From assembly GCA_028716065.1 (NCBI GenBank), contig JAQUQN010000001.1, positions 1 to 64,000 on the forward strand: a DNA stretch of 64,000 bases, written 5' to 3'. Under the pieces are notes generated by a model. That model ran no database searches. It was not told where the DNA came from and saw only the letters and a list, made by a program, of their open reading frames with translations. Numbering within the stretch: position 1 is the first letter of the stretch; every line of letters starts with the position of its first letter. Source of the DNA: Candidatus Omnitrophota bacterium (GTDB lineage: Bacteria; Omnitrophota; Gorgyraeia; 2-01-FULL-45-10). The translations under genes were made by a program, and so were the position numbers. Positions 35,207 to 42,871 of this stretch are shown in pieces.

Positions 35207-36180
35207 TGTTTATAGATGAGGTCAGAATATTCGTCAAGGCCGGCGACGGCGGCGACGGATGCGACAGCTTCTACCGCGACAGGTTCAACAGGTGGGGCAG
35301 GCCCGATGGAGGTTATGGCGGTAAAGGCGGGGATATAGTATTCGCGGCGGATGAAAACGTCCAGACGCTACTCGATTTTCAATACAGGCAGCATTTCAAG
35401 GCCCAGCGAGGCGGCCACGGCAGCTCCAATCATAAAAAAGGCAAAAGCGGAGAGGATCTTCATATCAAAGTCCCGCCAGGTACATTGATAAAAGACGCCG
35501 ATAATGACCTTCTTTTACGGGAACTTTTAAGGCCCGGTGATTCCGTGATCATAGCAAGGGGCGGGGCCGGAGGCAAGGGAAATTCAAAGAATTATCCGGC
35601 CGATCTCGGAGTAAAGGGCGAAGAAAAGATATTGTTCCTTGAACTCAAACTGATAGCCGATGCGGGAATAATCGGTTATCCAAACGCCGGAAAATCCACT
35701 CTCGTATCGAAGATATCAAGCGCCAAACCAAAAATAGCCAATTATCCATTTACCACAAAAGAACCGGTGCTTGGAGTGGTGAGACTCTATGATAGCGCGT
35801 CATTTGTCATCGCTGAGATACCGGGTTTGATAGAGGGCGCGCACAGGGGCAAGGGCCTCGGAGATAAATTTTTAAGACACATAGAAAGGACGAAGGTCCT
35901 TGTTCATCTGATAGACGCCTCCGCTTGCGATGGCCGTTCTCCAGGCGAGGACTATGTGAAATTGAACAAGGAACTCGAACTTTACAGCAAAGCGCTTGCC
36001 AAGAAGACCCAGTTCATAGTATTGAATAAAAGCGATCTGCCCACAGCCAGGGAGAATATCAAAATATTCAAGAAGAATTTCCCCAGGAAGAAGATATTCA
36101 CGGTATCCGCTTTGAACGGCGAAGGCATAAAGGAGCTCCTCTCCGCCATTCATAAAAAATTAAAAGGCAAGAGCCAATGA
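35206..36180 (+). CDS. obgE: Ribosome-associated GTPase ObgE/CgtA
   Basis: 324 residues. Glycine-rich Obg fold (FVKAGDGGDGCDSFYRDRFNRWGRPDGGYGGKGGD within residues 9-45), then the G domain: GYPNAGKST at 157-165, ADTP-equivalent in EIPGLIEGAH, NKSD near 276-279 and SALN near 303-306. It lacks the C-terminal OCT domain seen in Bacillus Obg. It acts in 50S assembly. The start overlaps the rpmA stop by one base and the end overlaps proB. Confidence 0.96.
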   Translation: MFIDEVRIFVKAGDGGDGCDSFYRDRFNRWGRPDGGYGGKGGDIVFAADENVQTLLDFQYRQHFKAQRGGHGSSNHKKGKSGEDLHIKVPPGTLIKDADNDLLLRELLRPGDSVIIARGGAGGKGNSKNYPADLGVKGEEKILFLELKLIADAGIIGYPNAGKSTLVSKISSAKPKIANYPFTTKEPVLGVVRLYDSASFVIAEIPGLIEGAHRGKGLGDKFLRHIERTKVLVHLIDASACDGRSPGEDYVKLNKELELYSKALAKKTQFIVLNKSDLPTARENIKIFKKNFPRKKIFTVSALNGEGIKELLSAIHKKLKGKSQ

Positions 36181-37292
36181 GCGCGAAAAAGATCAGAAGG
36201 CTGGTAATAAAGATCGGAACAAAGGTCCTGACATCCGCCGACAAGACGCTGGACAGAGAGCGGATCAAGGAGATCGCCGAACAGGTCTCAACACTTAAAG
36301 ATAGGGGTATGGATGTGATGCTCGTGACCTCGGGCGCGATCGGCGCCGGCATGTCCATGCTTGGTTTCAAGAAAAGGCCCGTGAAGCTGGAGGAGCTTCA
36401 GGCGTCGGCATCCGTAGGACAGAATCGGCTCATGCACGTCTACAGCGAATCTTTCAGGGCGAAAGGGTATGCCGCCGGCCAGATACTACTCACGCAAGAA
36501 GATTTCAATGACAGGAGAAGGTACCTAAATATCAAGTATACCATCGAGAGCCTTTTGAAGAATAAGGCGGTACCGATAATAAATGAGAACGATACGGTCT
36601 CGACCGAAGAGATAAGATGCGGGGACAATGACCGGCTCGCGGCCCTGGTGGCGGATCTCTGCGGCGCGGATAAACTCATAATATTGACGGATGTGGACGG
36701 CCTGATCGGCGAAGACGGAAAGATAGTAAATGTCGTTAGTGTCTTTACGCCCAAGGTGTATAAACTTGCCCGCGCGGTCAGTTGCGACATGGGGACCGGA
36801 GGGATGGCCACCAAGCTGGAGTCCGCCGAAAGAGTCACGCAGGCAGGCATAGAGTGCGTCATAGCGAACGGCAGGAAGAAAGGCAATATAATAAAGATAA
36901 TCGAAGGCGAAGATATCGGGACGACGTTCAAGAGCGCTAGCGTGAAGATATTGGCCAGGAAGAGGTGGATAGCATTTTCCTCCAGGCCCAAAGGGGCTCT
37001 TCATGTGGATGAGGGCGCGAAAGAGGCGCTATTGAGCGGTAATAAGAGCCTTCTCGCATCAGGCGTTCTGGGCTCAAACGGGAATTTCGCATCCGGCGAT
37101 GTCGTGAAGGTGGTCGATAAAGATTCCAGGGAGATCGCAAGGGGAGTCGTTAATTATTCATCGTCGGAGATAGCCAAGATAAAGGGTCTGAAGACAGGAG
37201 AGTTCAAGGCATTGGTAGCCCGCAAGGGCCGCGATGAGGTGATACATAAGGACGACCTGGTGATTTTATCCGCCTTCGCAATCAACACGTAA
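36177..37292 (+). CDS. proB: Glutamate 5-kinase
   Basis: 371 residues. Amino-acid kinase fold starting RRLVIKIGTKVLT (residues 6-18), LVTSGAIGAGMSMLG near 48-62, NENDTVST near 136-143, and GTGGMATKLESAERV near 203-217; a C-terminal PUA domain from about 275. First step of proline synthesis, next to proA. The last residues (LSAFAINT) and the stop codon lie inside a 73-bp repeat copied at 39254, so the C-terminal tail may have been reset by that repeat. Confidence 0.96.
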   Translation: MSAKKIRRLVIKIGTKVLTSADKTLDRERIKEIAEQVSTLKDRGMDVMLVTSGAIGAGMSMLGFKKRPVKLEELQASASVGQNRLMHVYSESFRAKGYAAGQILLTQEDFNDRRRYLNIKYTIESLLKNKAVPIINENDTVSTEEIRCGDNDRLAALVADLCGADKLIILTDVDGLIGEDGKIVNVVSVFTPKVYKLARAVSCDMGTGGMATKLESAERVTQAGIECVIANGRKKGNIIKIIEGEDIGTTFKSASVKILARKRWIAFSSRPKGALHVDEGAKEALLSGNKSLLASGVLGSNGNFASGDVVKVVDKDSREIARGVVNYSSSEIAKIKGLKTGEFKALVARKGRDEVIHKDDLVILSAFAINT

Positions 37293-37335
37293 TAGGCTAG
37301 GTGCTTCGGCGGATGTCACACTAAAGCAGGTAGGC
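37263..37335 (+). repeat. 73-bp repeat, copy A (proB 3' end and gap before proA)
   Basis: Matches 39254-39326 at 69 of 73 bases, offset 1,991. Contains inverted TCCGCC ... GGCGGA ends spanning about 45 bases, so it may form a hairpin. It includes the proB stop codon and reaches the base before the proA ATG. Confidence 0.9.
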
Positions 37336-38589
37336 ATGAAGAGAGAAGATATTAAAAAATTATGCCGGAGGGCTAAGGCGGGATCCAGGAAGCTTGCCCT
37401 TCTTGACTCAGAGACGAAGAGCCGTATCCTGATAGCCATGTCCAAGGGACTGATAAGAGGGCTGCCGACGATACTCAAGGAGAACGAAAAGGATGTGGCC
37501 TCCGCCAGAAAAAGGTCTTTACCCGGCGCCCTGATAGACAGGTTGACGCTCAATCCATCCCGGATAAGATCGATGGCCGATTCGTTGTTGAAGATAGCGG
37601 CTCTCAAAGACCCCGTGGGAGAGGTAACCGAGACCGTAAAAAGGCCCAACGGGCTTATTATCAAAAAGGTGAAAGTTCCCATAGGCGTGATACTCATCAT
37701 TTATGAATCGAGGCCCAACGTGACCAGCGACTGCATAGGGCTGTGCCTGAAATCCGGGAACTCTGTCATCTTAAGAGGCGGCAGCGAAGCCATAAGGTCC
37801 AATATCGCCATATTCGATGCCCTGAACAGGGCGGCCCTCAGGCGCGGTCTTCCCGAGGATGCCATGACGATGATCAAGGATACCGATAGAAAGCTGGTGA
37901 ACGAGCTGTTAAAACAGGAGGGCTTAATAGACCTGGTCATGCCGCGCGGAGGAGAGTCGCTCATACGCGAAGTTTCAGCAAATTCCCGCATACCAGTTAT
38001 CAAGCATTATAAAGGGGTATGTCATACCTACATCGACAAGGACGCGGATCTAAAGATGGCCGAGGATATCGCCTTCAACGCGAAGGTCCAGCGGCCCGGT
38101 GTCTGTAACGCCATGGAGACGATGCTGGTGCACAAGGATGCGTCAAGGGACTTCCTGCCGGTGATGATAGAGCGGTTTAAACACGCCGGCGTAGAGATAA
38201 GAGGCTGTCCGAAGACCAGAAAGATAGTCAAAGGAATCCTAGCGGCCAGGGAGGATGACTGGTACGCCGAATATCTTGATCTCATACTGTCCGTCAAGGT
38301 CGTCGAAGATATCGACGAGGCTATCGAACATATAATGCGTTACGGCTCGTATCATTCGGACACGATCGTCACGGATAATGAGGCTGCTGCATCGAAATTC
38401 CTTAAAGAGGTAGACTCGGCTTGCGTATATGTCAATGCGTCCACGCGTTTTACGGACGGAGGTGAGTTTGGTAAAGGGGCCGAGATAGGAATATCGACCG
38501 ATAAGATACACGCGCGCGGCCCGATGGGGTTAGAGGAGCTCACGTCGTATAAATATCTGGTTTATGGGAACGGACAGATCAGGAAATGA
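37336..38589 (+). CDS. proA: Gamma-glutamyl phosphate reductase
   Basis: 417 residues of the aldehyde dehydrogenase superfamily: VPIGVILIIYESRPNVTSD near 115-133, catalytic cysteine C257 in RPGVCNAMETML, and the C-terminal GEFGKGAEIGISTDKIHARGPMGLEELTSYKY. It converts glutamyl-5-phosphate to the semialdehyde in proline synthesis after ProB. The stop codon precedes nadD by seven bases. Confidence 0.97.
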   Translation: MKREDIKKLCRRAKAGSRKLALLDSETKSRILIAMSKGLIRGLPTILKENEKDVASARKRSLPGALIDRLTLNPSRIRSMADSLLKIAALKDPVGEVTETVKRPNGLIIKKVKVPIGVILIIYESRPNVTSDCIGLCLKSGNSVILRGGSEAIRSNIAIFDALNRAALRRGLPEDAMTMIKDTDRKLVNELLKQEGLIDLVMPRGGESLIREVSANSRIPVIKHYKGVCHTYIDKDADLKMAEDIAFNAKVQRPGVCNAMETMLVHKDASRDFLPVMIERFKHAGVEIRGCPKTRKIVKGILAAREDDWYAEYLDLILSVKVVEDIDEAIEHIMRYGSYHSDTIVTDNEAAASKFLKEVDSACVYVNASTRFTDGGEFGKGAEIGISTDKIHARGPMGLEELTSYKYLVYGNGQIRK

Positions 38590-38596
38590 GTTTACG

Positions 38597-39166
38597 ATGC
38601 GAATAGGAATATTGGGAGGCACGTTCAATCCGATACACATAGGGCACCTGATCCTTGCGGAAGAGGCCTGTTTCAAGCTTAAGCTCGACAAGGTGATATT
38701 CGTGCCGACATTCATTCCTCCACACAAAGAGATAGCGCCCAGCGTAAAGCCAAAGGACCGCCTTAAGATGGTAAAGTTGGCCATAGAAAAGAACCCTGCC
38801 TTTGAGGTATCCAGGTATGAGATAGACTCAAAGAAGAAATCGTATTCGATAGATACTTTAAAGGAGTTCAGGAAGAAATACGGAGAGGCAGCTCAACTAT
38901 TCTTCATAACGGGGTCCGATTCGCTCAAGGACCTTTTTTCATGGAAAGACGTGAATGACATTTTCAAGATATCCAAGTTCATAGTGGCCAATAGGCCCGG
39001 CTACCCGGTCAGGGAAGTTCCGAAGGAAGTCGAGACGGTTGTGATAACGCCCATTGAGGTCTCTTCGGAAGATATCAGAAAGAGGCTCAAAGAGGCAAGG
39101 TCGATAAGGTATCTCGTTCCCGAAAAAGTTAGGAATTATATCATCAACCGCAATCTATATAAGTAA
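38597..39166 (+). CDS. nadD: Nicotinate-nucleotide adenylyltransferase
   Basis: 189 residues from ATG 38597. GGTFNPIHIGHL at residues 7-18 is the nucleotidyltransferase HxGH motif, KSYSIDTLKEF near 82-92, TGSDSL near 106-111, and EVSSEDIRKRL near 160-170 is the ISSTxIR-type motif. It adenylates nicotinate mononucleotide in NAD synthesis. A longer in-frame reading from 38564 lies inside proA and adds non-homologous residues before MRIGILGG. The order obg-proB-proA-nadD-rsfS is a common bacterial cluster. Confidence 0.96.
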   Translation: MRIGILGGTFNPIHIGHLILAEEACFKLKLDKVIFVPTFIPPHKEIAPSVKPKDRLKMVKLAIEKNPAFEVSRYEIDSKKKSYSIDTLKEFRKKYGEAAQLFFITGSDSLKDLFSWKDVNDIFKISKFIVANRPGYPVREVPKEVETVVITPIEVSSEDIRKRLKEARSIRYLVPEKVRNYIINRNLYK

Positions 39167-39197
39167 ACCCCGTTAGAAAAATCTTTTCTAACGGGGT
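39167..39197 (+). repeat. 31-bp perfect palindrome immediately after nadD
   Basis: Arms ACCCCGTTAGAAAA (39167-39180) and TTTTCTAACGGGGT (39184-39197) with a 3-base loop. Identical in all 31 bases to 48880-48910, and in reverse orientation 29 of 31 to 25063-25093. Starts on the base after the nadD stop; could also act as a transcription stop. Confidence 0.95.
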
Positions 39198-39216
39198 AAA
39201 AGAGATCCTTATTCCC

Positions 39217-39245
39217 TTGACCGTATGCGTTTCGTAGTGTATAAT
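39217..39245 (+). promoter_or_regulatory. Strong promoter for the DUF5679-rsfS operon
   Basis: TTGACC (39217-39222), 17-base spacer, TATAAT (39240-39245). Initiation near 39252 would place the following repeats in a leader of about 225 bases. Confidence 0.88.
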
Positions 39246-39253
39246 TTTATAAA

Positions 39254-39326
39254 ATTTTATCCGCCTTCGCAATCAACGTGTAATAGGCTAGGTGCTTCGG
39301 CGGATGTCACACTGAAGCGGGTAGGC
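39254..39326 (+). repeat. 73-bp repeat, copy B (non-coding copy of the proB tail)
   Basis: 69 of 73 bases match 37263-37335. This copy is not part of a proB gene. It begins just downstream of the TATAAT promoter and merges into the tandem palindrome that follows. Confidence 0.9.
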
Positions 39327-39418
39327 GGATACCCCCACTGTTAGATTTGCGAAGCAAATCTGGTGGGGGTTGGCAGATACCCCCACTGTTAGATTTGCGA
39401 AGCAAATCTGGTGGGGGT
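39323..39418 (+). repeat. Tandem 48-bp palindromic repeat, two copies
   Basis: Units 39323-39370 and 39371-39418 differ at two bases; 40 of the 48 bases are identical and palindromic. Each contains ACCCCCAC/GTGGGGGT outer arms and a perfect AGATTTGC-GAA-GCAAATCT inner hairpin. Resembles REP-type intergenic palindromes. Confidence 0.93.
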
Positions 39419-39476
39419 AAAGAAAGGAATCACGGGCGTAAGCCCGTGGGGTTCCATGAAAGAGGAGGTGATTTAA

Positions 39477-39620
39477 ATGGCAGAGACGGGATATTGCGTA
39501 AAATGTAAGACGAAGAAGGAGATGAAGGACACAGAGAAAGTCACGATGAAGAACAAGAGACAAGCGATGAAGGGTAAGTGCGTGACCTGCGGTACAGGCA
39601 TGTATAAGATAATGAAATAG
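39477..39620 (+). CDS. DUF5679-type zinc-ribbon small protein
   Basis: 47 residues, ATG 39477 with AGGAGGTG (39463-39470). Two CxxC pairs (C7/C10 and C35/C38) frame a lysine-rich middle: YCVKCKTKKEMKDTEKV ... GKCVTCGTGMYK. This is the pattern I know from DUF5679 proteins, small presumed zinc ribbons of unknown function. A basic charge and strong ribosome site suggest an abundant nucleic-acid- or ribosome-associated protein, but that is inference. It lies upstream of the ribosome silencing factor gene in the same predicted transcript. Confidence 0.85.
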   Translation: MAETGYCVKCKTKKEMKDTEKVTMKNKRQAMKGKCVTCGTGMYKIMK

Positions 39621-39664
39621 CAGCGAGAAGAGTAAAACAGCTTCATTAAAAACGGAGAGGTGCT

Positions 39665-40063
39665 ATAGAAGCGAAGAGAAAAGCAGGGGCTATAGCCCGG
39701 GCTGCCTCCAGCAAAAAGGCGCTTGATATAGTCATTATAGATATGCGGAAGATGCCGGGTATCTGCGACTTTTTTTTGATAGCGAGCGGCACGTCAACAA
39801 CGCAGGTCAGGGCTATATCGGACAACATACAGAAAAAGCTCAAAGAATCCGGCGGAAAGCTTTATCATATAGAAGGCGAAAAAGAAGCATTGTGGGTTCT
39901 TTTGGACTACGGCGATGTCGTCGGTCATGTCTTTTATGACCCGACACGCCGTTTTTATGATTTGGAGCGGCTATGGGCCGATGCCCCTCAGCAACATTTT
40001 AAAGAGAGAGTAGGGAAGAAGATTCGTCATGCCAAAAGGAAAAAGAAAAAAAGGCGCTCATGA
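39665..40063 (+). CDS. rsfS: Ribosome silencing factor RsfS, apparently starting at ATA
   Basis: 132 residues if read from ATA 39665. LDIVIIDMRKMPGICDFFLIASGTSTTQVRAISDNI is the classic RsfS/Iojap/DUF143 core, followed by EGEKEALWVLLDYGDVVGHVFYDPTRRFYDLERLW. The only canonical in-frame start is ATG 39743, which would remove the first conserved strand and has no ribosome site. In contrast GGAGAGG (39654-39660) lies four bases before ATA 39665 and gives the expected N-terminus (EAKRKAGAIARAASSKKALD). No ATG, GTG or TTG exists in frame between the upstream stop (39647) and 39743. RsfS binds uL14 and blocks subunit joining during starvation. Confidence 0.85.
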   Translation: MEAKRKAGAIARAASSKKALDIVIIDMRKMPGICDFFLIASGTSTTQVRAISDNIQKKLKESGGKLYHIEGEKEALWVLLDYGDVVGHVFYDPTRRFYDLERLWADAPQQHFKERVGKKIRHAKRKKKKRRS

Positions 40064-41153
40064 CCTTCACAGGGTAGAGAGAACCTTAAGGAGCCGTTTA
40101 GACGAACTCACCGCTCTATACGAGGTATCCAAGTCCATAACCTCAGCCGTGAATCTGGATAAGATGCTCAGCCTTATAGTGAGCAAGGTTGCCAGCATCA
40201 TGAAGGCTGAGGTATGCATGATCCATCTCATAAACAAGGGGGACCTGAGGCTCAGGACCTCCTATGGCATAACCGCGCGTCTGGCTGAGCTGAAGAATCC
40301 CCTGCCGGTAGACCATACCGTCGTCGACCAGGTCATAAGGACGAAGATGCCTGTAAGGGTCGAGGACCTGCAGAAACATTCTAAAAATATATTTTTCCAT
40401 GTAGCCAGGAAGGGCCGCCTTCACTCGCTCCTAATAGTGCCTTTGATAGAAAAGGGAGAGCTGATAGGCGTGCTCAGCGTCATGAGCAAGCGCCGCGCGG
40501 CATATAGCATATCCGACGAAAAAGAATTGACGCTCTTCGCAAGCCAGGCCGCGGTGGCCATAGAGAATGCCAGGCTCTTTGAAGAAGTGAGGATCAATTA
40601 TCTGAACACGATGAGGCTCCTGGCATGCGTGATAGACGCCAAGGATACATATACCGAGGACCATTCCGAGCGCGTCATGCGTTCGGCACTGGCGATCGCG
40701 GACTATCTGAGCCTGTCCGCAAAGCAGAGGTCGGTCATAAGGTACGCGAGCCTTCTTCATGACATAGGAAAGATAGGCATAGACATGAGTGTCCTGCGCA
40801 AGCCGACGACCCTTAGCAAAGAAGAATGGCGGCAGATGAAACAGCATCCAAAGATAGGCGCGGATATCATCAAACGCGCCGGATTTCTCGATGATCTTGT
40901 ACCGGCGATCCTGTATCATCATGTCAAATATTCCGGCGGCGGTTATCCGATCACGAAAAAGACTAAAGAGGACCTGCCGGTAGAGGCCAGGGTGCTGGCG
41001 GTGGCCGACGCCTATGAGGCGATGGTGACGGACAGGCCTTACAGGCGCCGCATGACGAAAGACCAGGCGATAGCGGAACTGAAGAGGTGTTCCGGTTCGC
41101 AGTTTGACCCGAAAGTGGTCAACGCTCTATTAAGATATTTAACCAATACCTAG
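40029..41153 (+). CDS. GAF and HD-GYP domain protein, probable c-di-GMP phosphodiesterase
   Basis: 374 residues, overlapping rsfS by 35 bases. A coiled N-terminus, a GAF domain (about 25-185, with LDKMLSLIVSKVASIMKAEVCMIHLI), and an HD-GYP domain: HSERV near 212-216, catalytic H244-D245 in LLHDIGKIGI, and G305-Y306-P307. HD-GYP enzymes hydrolyse c-di-GMP; the intact GYP motif fits. Soluble, no membrane segment. Together with the GGDEF protein at 16692 this would allow turnover of the messenger. The basic KRKKKGAH-like start is unusual. Confidence 0.93.
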   Translation: MPKGKRKKGAHDLHRVERTLRSRLDELTALYEVSKSITSAVNLDKMLSLIVSKVASIMKAEVCMIHLINKGDLRLRTSYGITARLAELKNPLPVDHTVVDQVIRTKMPVRVEDLQKHSKNIFFHVARKGRLHSLLIVPLIEKGELIGVLSVMSKRRAAYSISDEKELTLFASQAAVAIENARLFEEVRINYLNTMRLLACVIDAKDTYTEDHSERVMRSALAIADYLSLSAKQRSVIRYASLLHDIGKIGIDMSVLRKPTTLSKEEWRQMKQHPKIGADIIKRAGFLDDLVPAILYHHVKYSGGGYPITKKTKEDLPVEARVLAVADAYEAMVTDRPYRRRMTKDQAIAELKRCSGSQFDPKVVNALLRYLTNT

Positions 41154-41162
41154 AATGCAAAA

Positions 41163-42845
41163 ATGTATTATGGCGGAATCGAAAACAATATTATCTCTTT
41201 TCTCGAAAAGTCCAGCCGGTCTGTATTTTCGGACCTGAAAACGGTTCAGCTGCCGCCTCACGAATTCAAACCCGAACTGGAAATCCCGAAAGACAAGATA
41301 CACGGAGACCTCGCGACGAACATAGCGATGCGGATATGCAAGTTCTCCGGTACCAACGCCATGGCCTTCGCGGATCTGTTGCGGCAGAAGATGACAGAAG
41401 GCCTTTCGGCCACTCCCCTTGCCCGCGTGATAGATAGATTGGAAGTCAAGCCACCGGGTTTCATAAACTTTTTCTTCTCCAAGGATTATCTCGCCAGATC
41501 GCTTCTGGAGATAAAGCGCAAGAAGACCGAATTCGGCCGCGCGGCCGTAGGCAGGGGCACGAAGCTCCAGATAGAATTCGTAAGCGCCAACCCCACCGGG
41601 CCCCTTACCATAGCGCATGGCAGGCAGGCGGCAATAGGGGATTCCCTGGCGAGCATTCTGAAATTTCTCGGTTACTCCGTCGCCAAAGAGTATTATATAA
41701 ACGATGAAGGCACGCAGATGGATATCCTCGGCAACTCCATCAGGATGCGGTATCGCGCACTTTGCGGCATCAAGGAAGATTTCCCCGAGGAAAGTTACAA
41801 GGGCGCTTATGTTCTTGATATAGCCAGGGCCTTCAAGGCAAAGCATAAGAAGAAATATTTAGACACGGCCGATCTTAAGGTCTTCAGGGATTTCGGGTTG
41901 AAATGGATGATGGATGACATAAGAAAGGACCTTAAAGATTTCGGAGTGAAGTTCGATGTGTGGTATAGCCAGAAGGCCCTCGCGAAGTCCGGCAAGGTCG
42001 AAAAGGCCATCCGTTTTTTAAAAGAGAAGGGGTATATATACGAAAACGAAGGCGCCGTATGGTTCAAATCAACGGCCTTCGGCGATGACAAGGACAGGGT
42101 GGTATACAAATCAGACGGAAAACCGACATATCTGGCGCCTGACATAGCGTACCATCTCGATAAATACAAAAGAGGGTTCAAGAAACTGATCGATATATGG
42201 GGGCCCGACCATCACGGATATATCCCGCGGATGAGATCGGCGATAAAAGCGCTCGGCTATTCGCAGGATTCCTTATCGGTGATAATAGTCCAGCTGGCCA
42301 CGTTACTGAGAGGCGGACAGCCCGTTTCGATGTCCACCAGGCAGGGCGAGTTTATAACACTCAGGGAGATCATGGATGAAGTCGGAAAGGATGTCACGCG
42401 GTTCTGCTTTCTCATGAGGAGGGTATCGAGCCATCTTGACTTTGACGTGGAAGTGGTGAAAAAACAATCATCGGAGAACCCCGTATACTACATCCAATAC
42501 GCTCACGCGCGTATCTGGTCGATACTGGAATATTCTAGAAAGAAGAGCCTTTCGACAAAATTTGATTCCGGCCTCCTGAAAGAGGCCGAAGAGATATCGC
42601 TTTTGAGGTTATTGAGGCAGTTTCCGATGGTAGTGAGTTTGAGCGGAAAATCATTGGAGCCGTACATGGTCCTTCAGTACCTGCAGGACCTGGCAGCGGT
42701 CTTTCATTCTTTTTACAATAAACATAGAGTAGTCAACGATGACCCGGAGCTTACAAGGGCGCGCCTGGTGCTGGTAGATTGCGTGCGCATAGTCCTGGCA
42801 AACGGCTTGCGATTACTCGGTGTCTCCCTTCCGAAGAAGATGTAG
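41163..42845 (+). CDS. argS: Arginyl-tRNA synthetase
   Basis: 560 residues. N-terminal Add1-type domain with HGDLATNIAM near 48-57, the class I HIGH-equivalent in ANPTGPLTIAHGRQ (N143 to H152), WGPDHHGYIPRM near 343-354, the KMSKS-equivalent MSTRQG at 390-395, and a C-terminal DALR anticodon-binding domain ending LLGVSLPKKM, the standard ArgRS terminus. It charges tRNA-Arg, one of which is encoded at 313. Confidence 0.97.
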   Translation: MYYGGIENNIISFLEKSSRSVFSDLKTVQLPPHEFKPELEIPKDKIHGDLATNIAMRICKFSGTNAMAFADLLRQKMTEGLSATPLARVIDRLEVKPPGFINFFFSKDYLARSLLEIKRKKTEFGRAAVGRGTKLQIEFVSANPTGPLTIAHGRQAAIGDSLASILKFLGYSVAKEYYINDEGTQMDILGNSIRMRYRALCGIKEDFPEESYKGAYVLDIARAFKAKHKKKYLDTADLKVFRDFGLKWMMDDIRKDLKDFGVKFDVWYSQKALAKSGKVEKAIRFLKEKGYIYENEGAVWFKSTAFGDDKDRVVYKSDGKPTYLAPDIAYHLDKYKRGFKKLIDIWGPDHHGYIPRMRSAIKALGYSQDSLSVIIVQLATLLRGGQPVSMSTRQGEFITLREIMDEVGKDVTRFCFLMRRVSSHLDFDVEVVKKQSSENPVYYIQYAHARIWSILEYSRKKSLSTKFDSGLLKEAEEISLLRLLRQFPMVVSLSGKSLEPYMVLQYLQDLAAVFHSFYNKHRVVNDDPELTRARLVLVDCVRIVLANGLRLLGVSLPKKM

Positions 42846-42871
42846 TTAATTTTCAACATCCCGCGTACGAT

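Larger units (their letters stand above)
39167..39476 (+). other. Repeat-rich intergenic region between nadD and the DUF5679 gene
   Basis: 310 bases without a gene. In order: the 31-bp palindrome (39167-39197), a strong promoter (39217-39245), copy B of the 73-bp proB-tail repeat (39254-39326), a tandem 48-bp palindromic repeat (39323-39418), and a small CACGGGC/GCCCGTG hairpin (39431-39448). The leader RNA would therefore be highly structured. Confidence 0.85.

Noticed and set aside
39331..39418. Two identical 40-bp palindromic repeats separated by 8 bases, considered as a CRISPR remnant
   Set aside because: Only two copies, an 8-base gap that itself is part of a 48-bp unit, and no cas genes. 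A tandem REP-like palindrome explains it.
42779..42871. Upstream extension of mfd into argS
   Set aside because: The region encodes the conserved ArgRS C-terminus in its own frame; the added Mfd residues match nothing.
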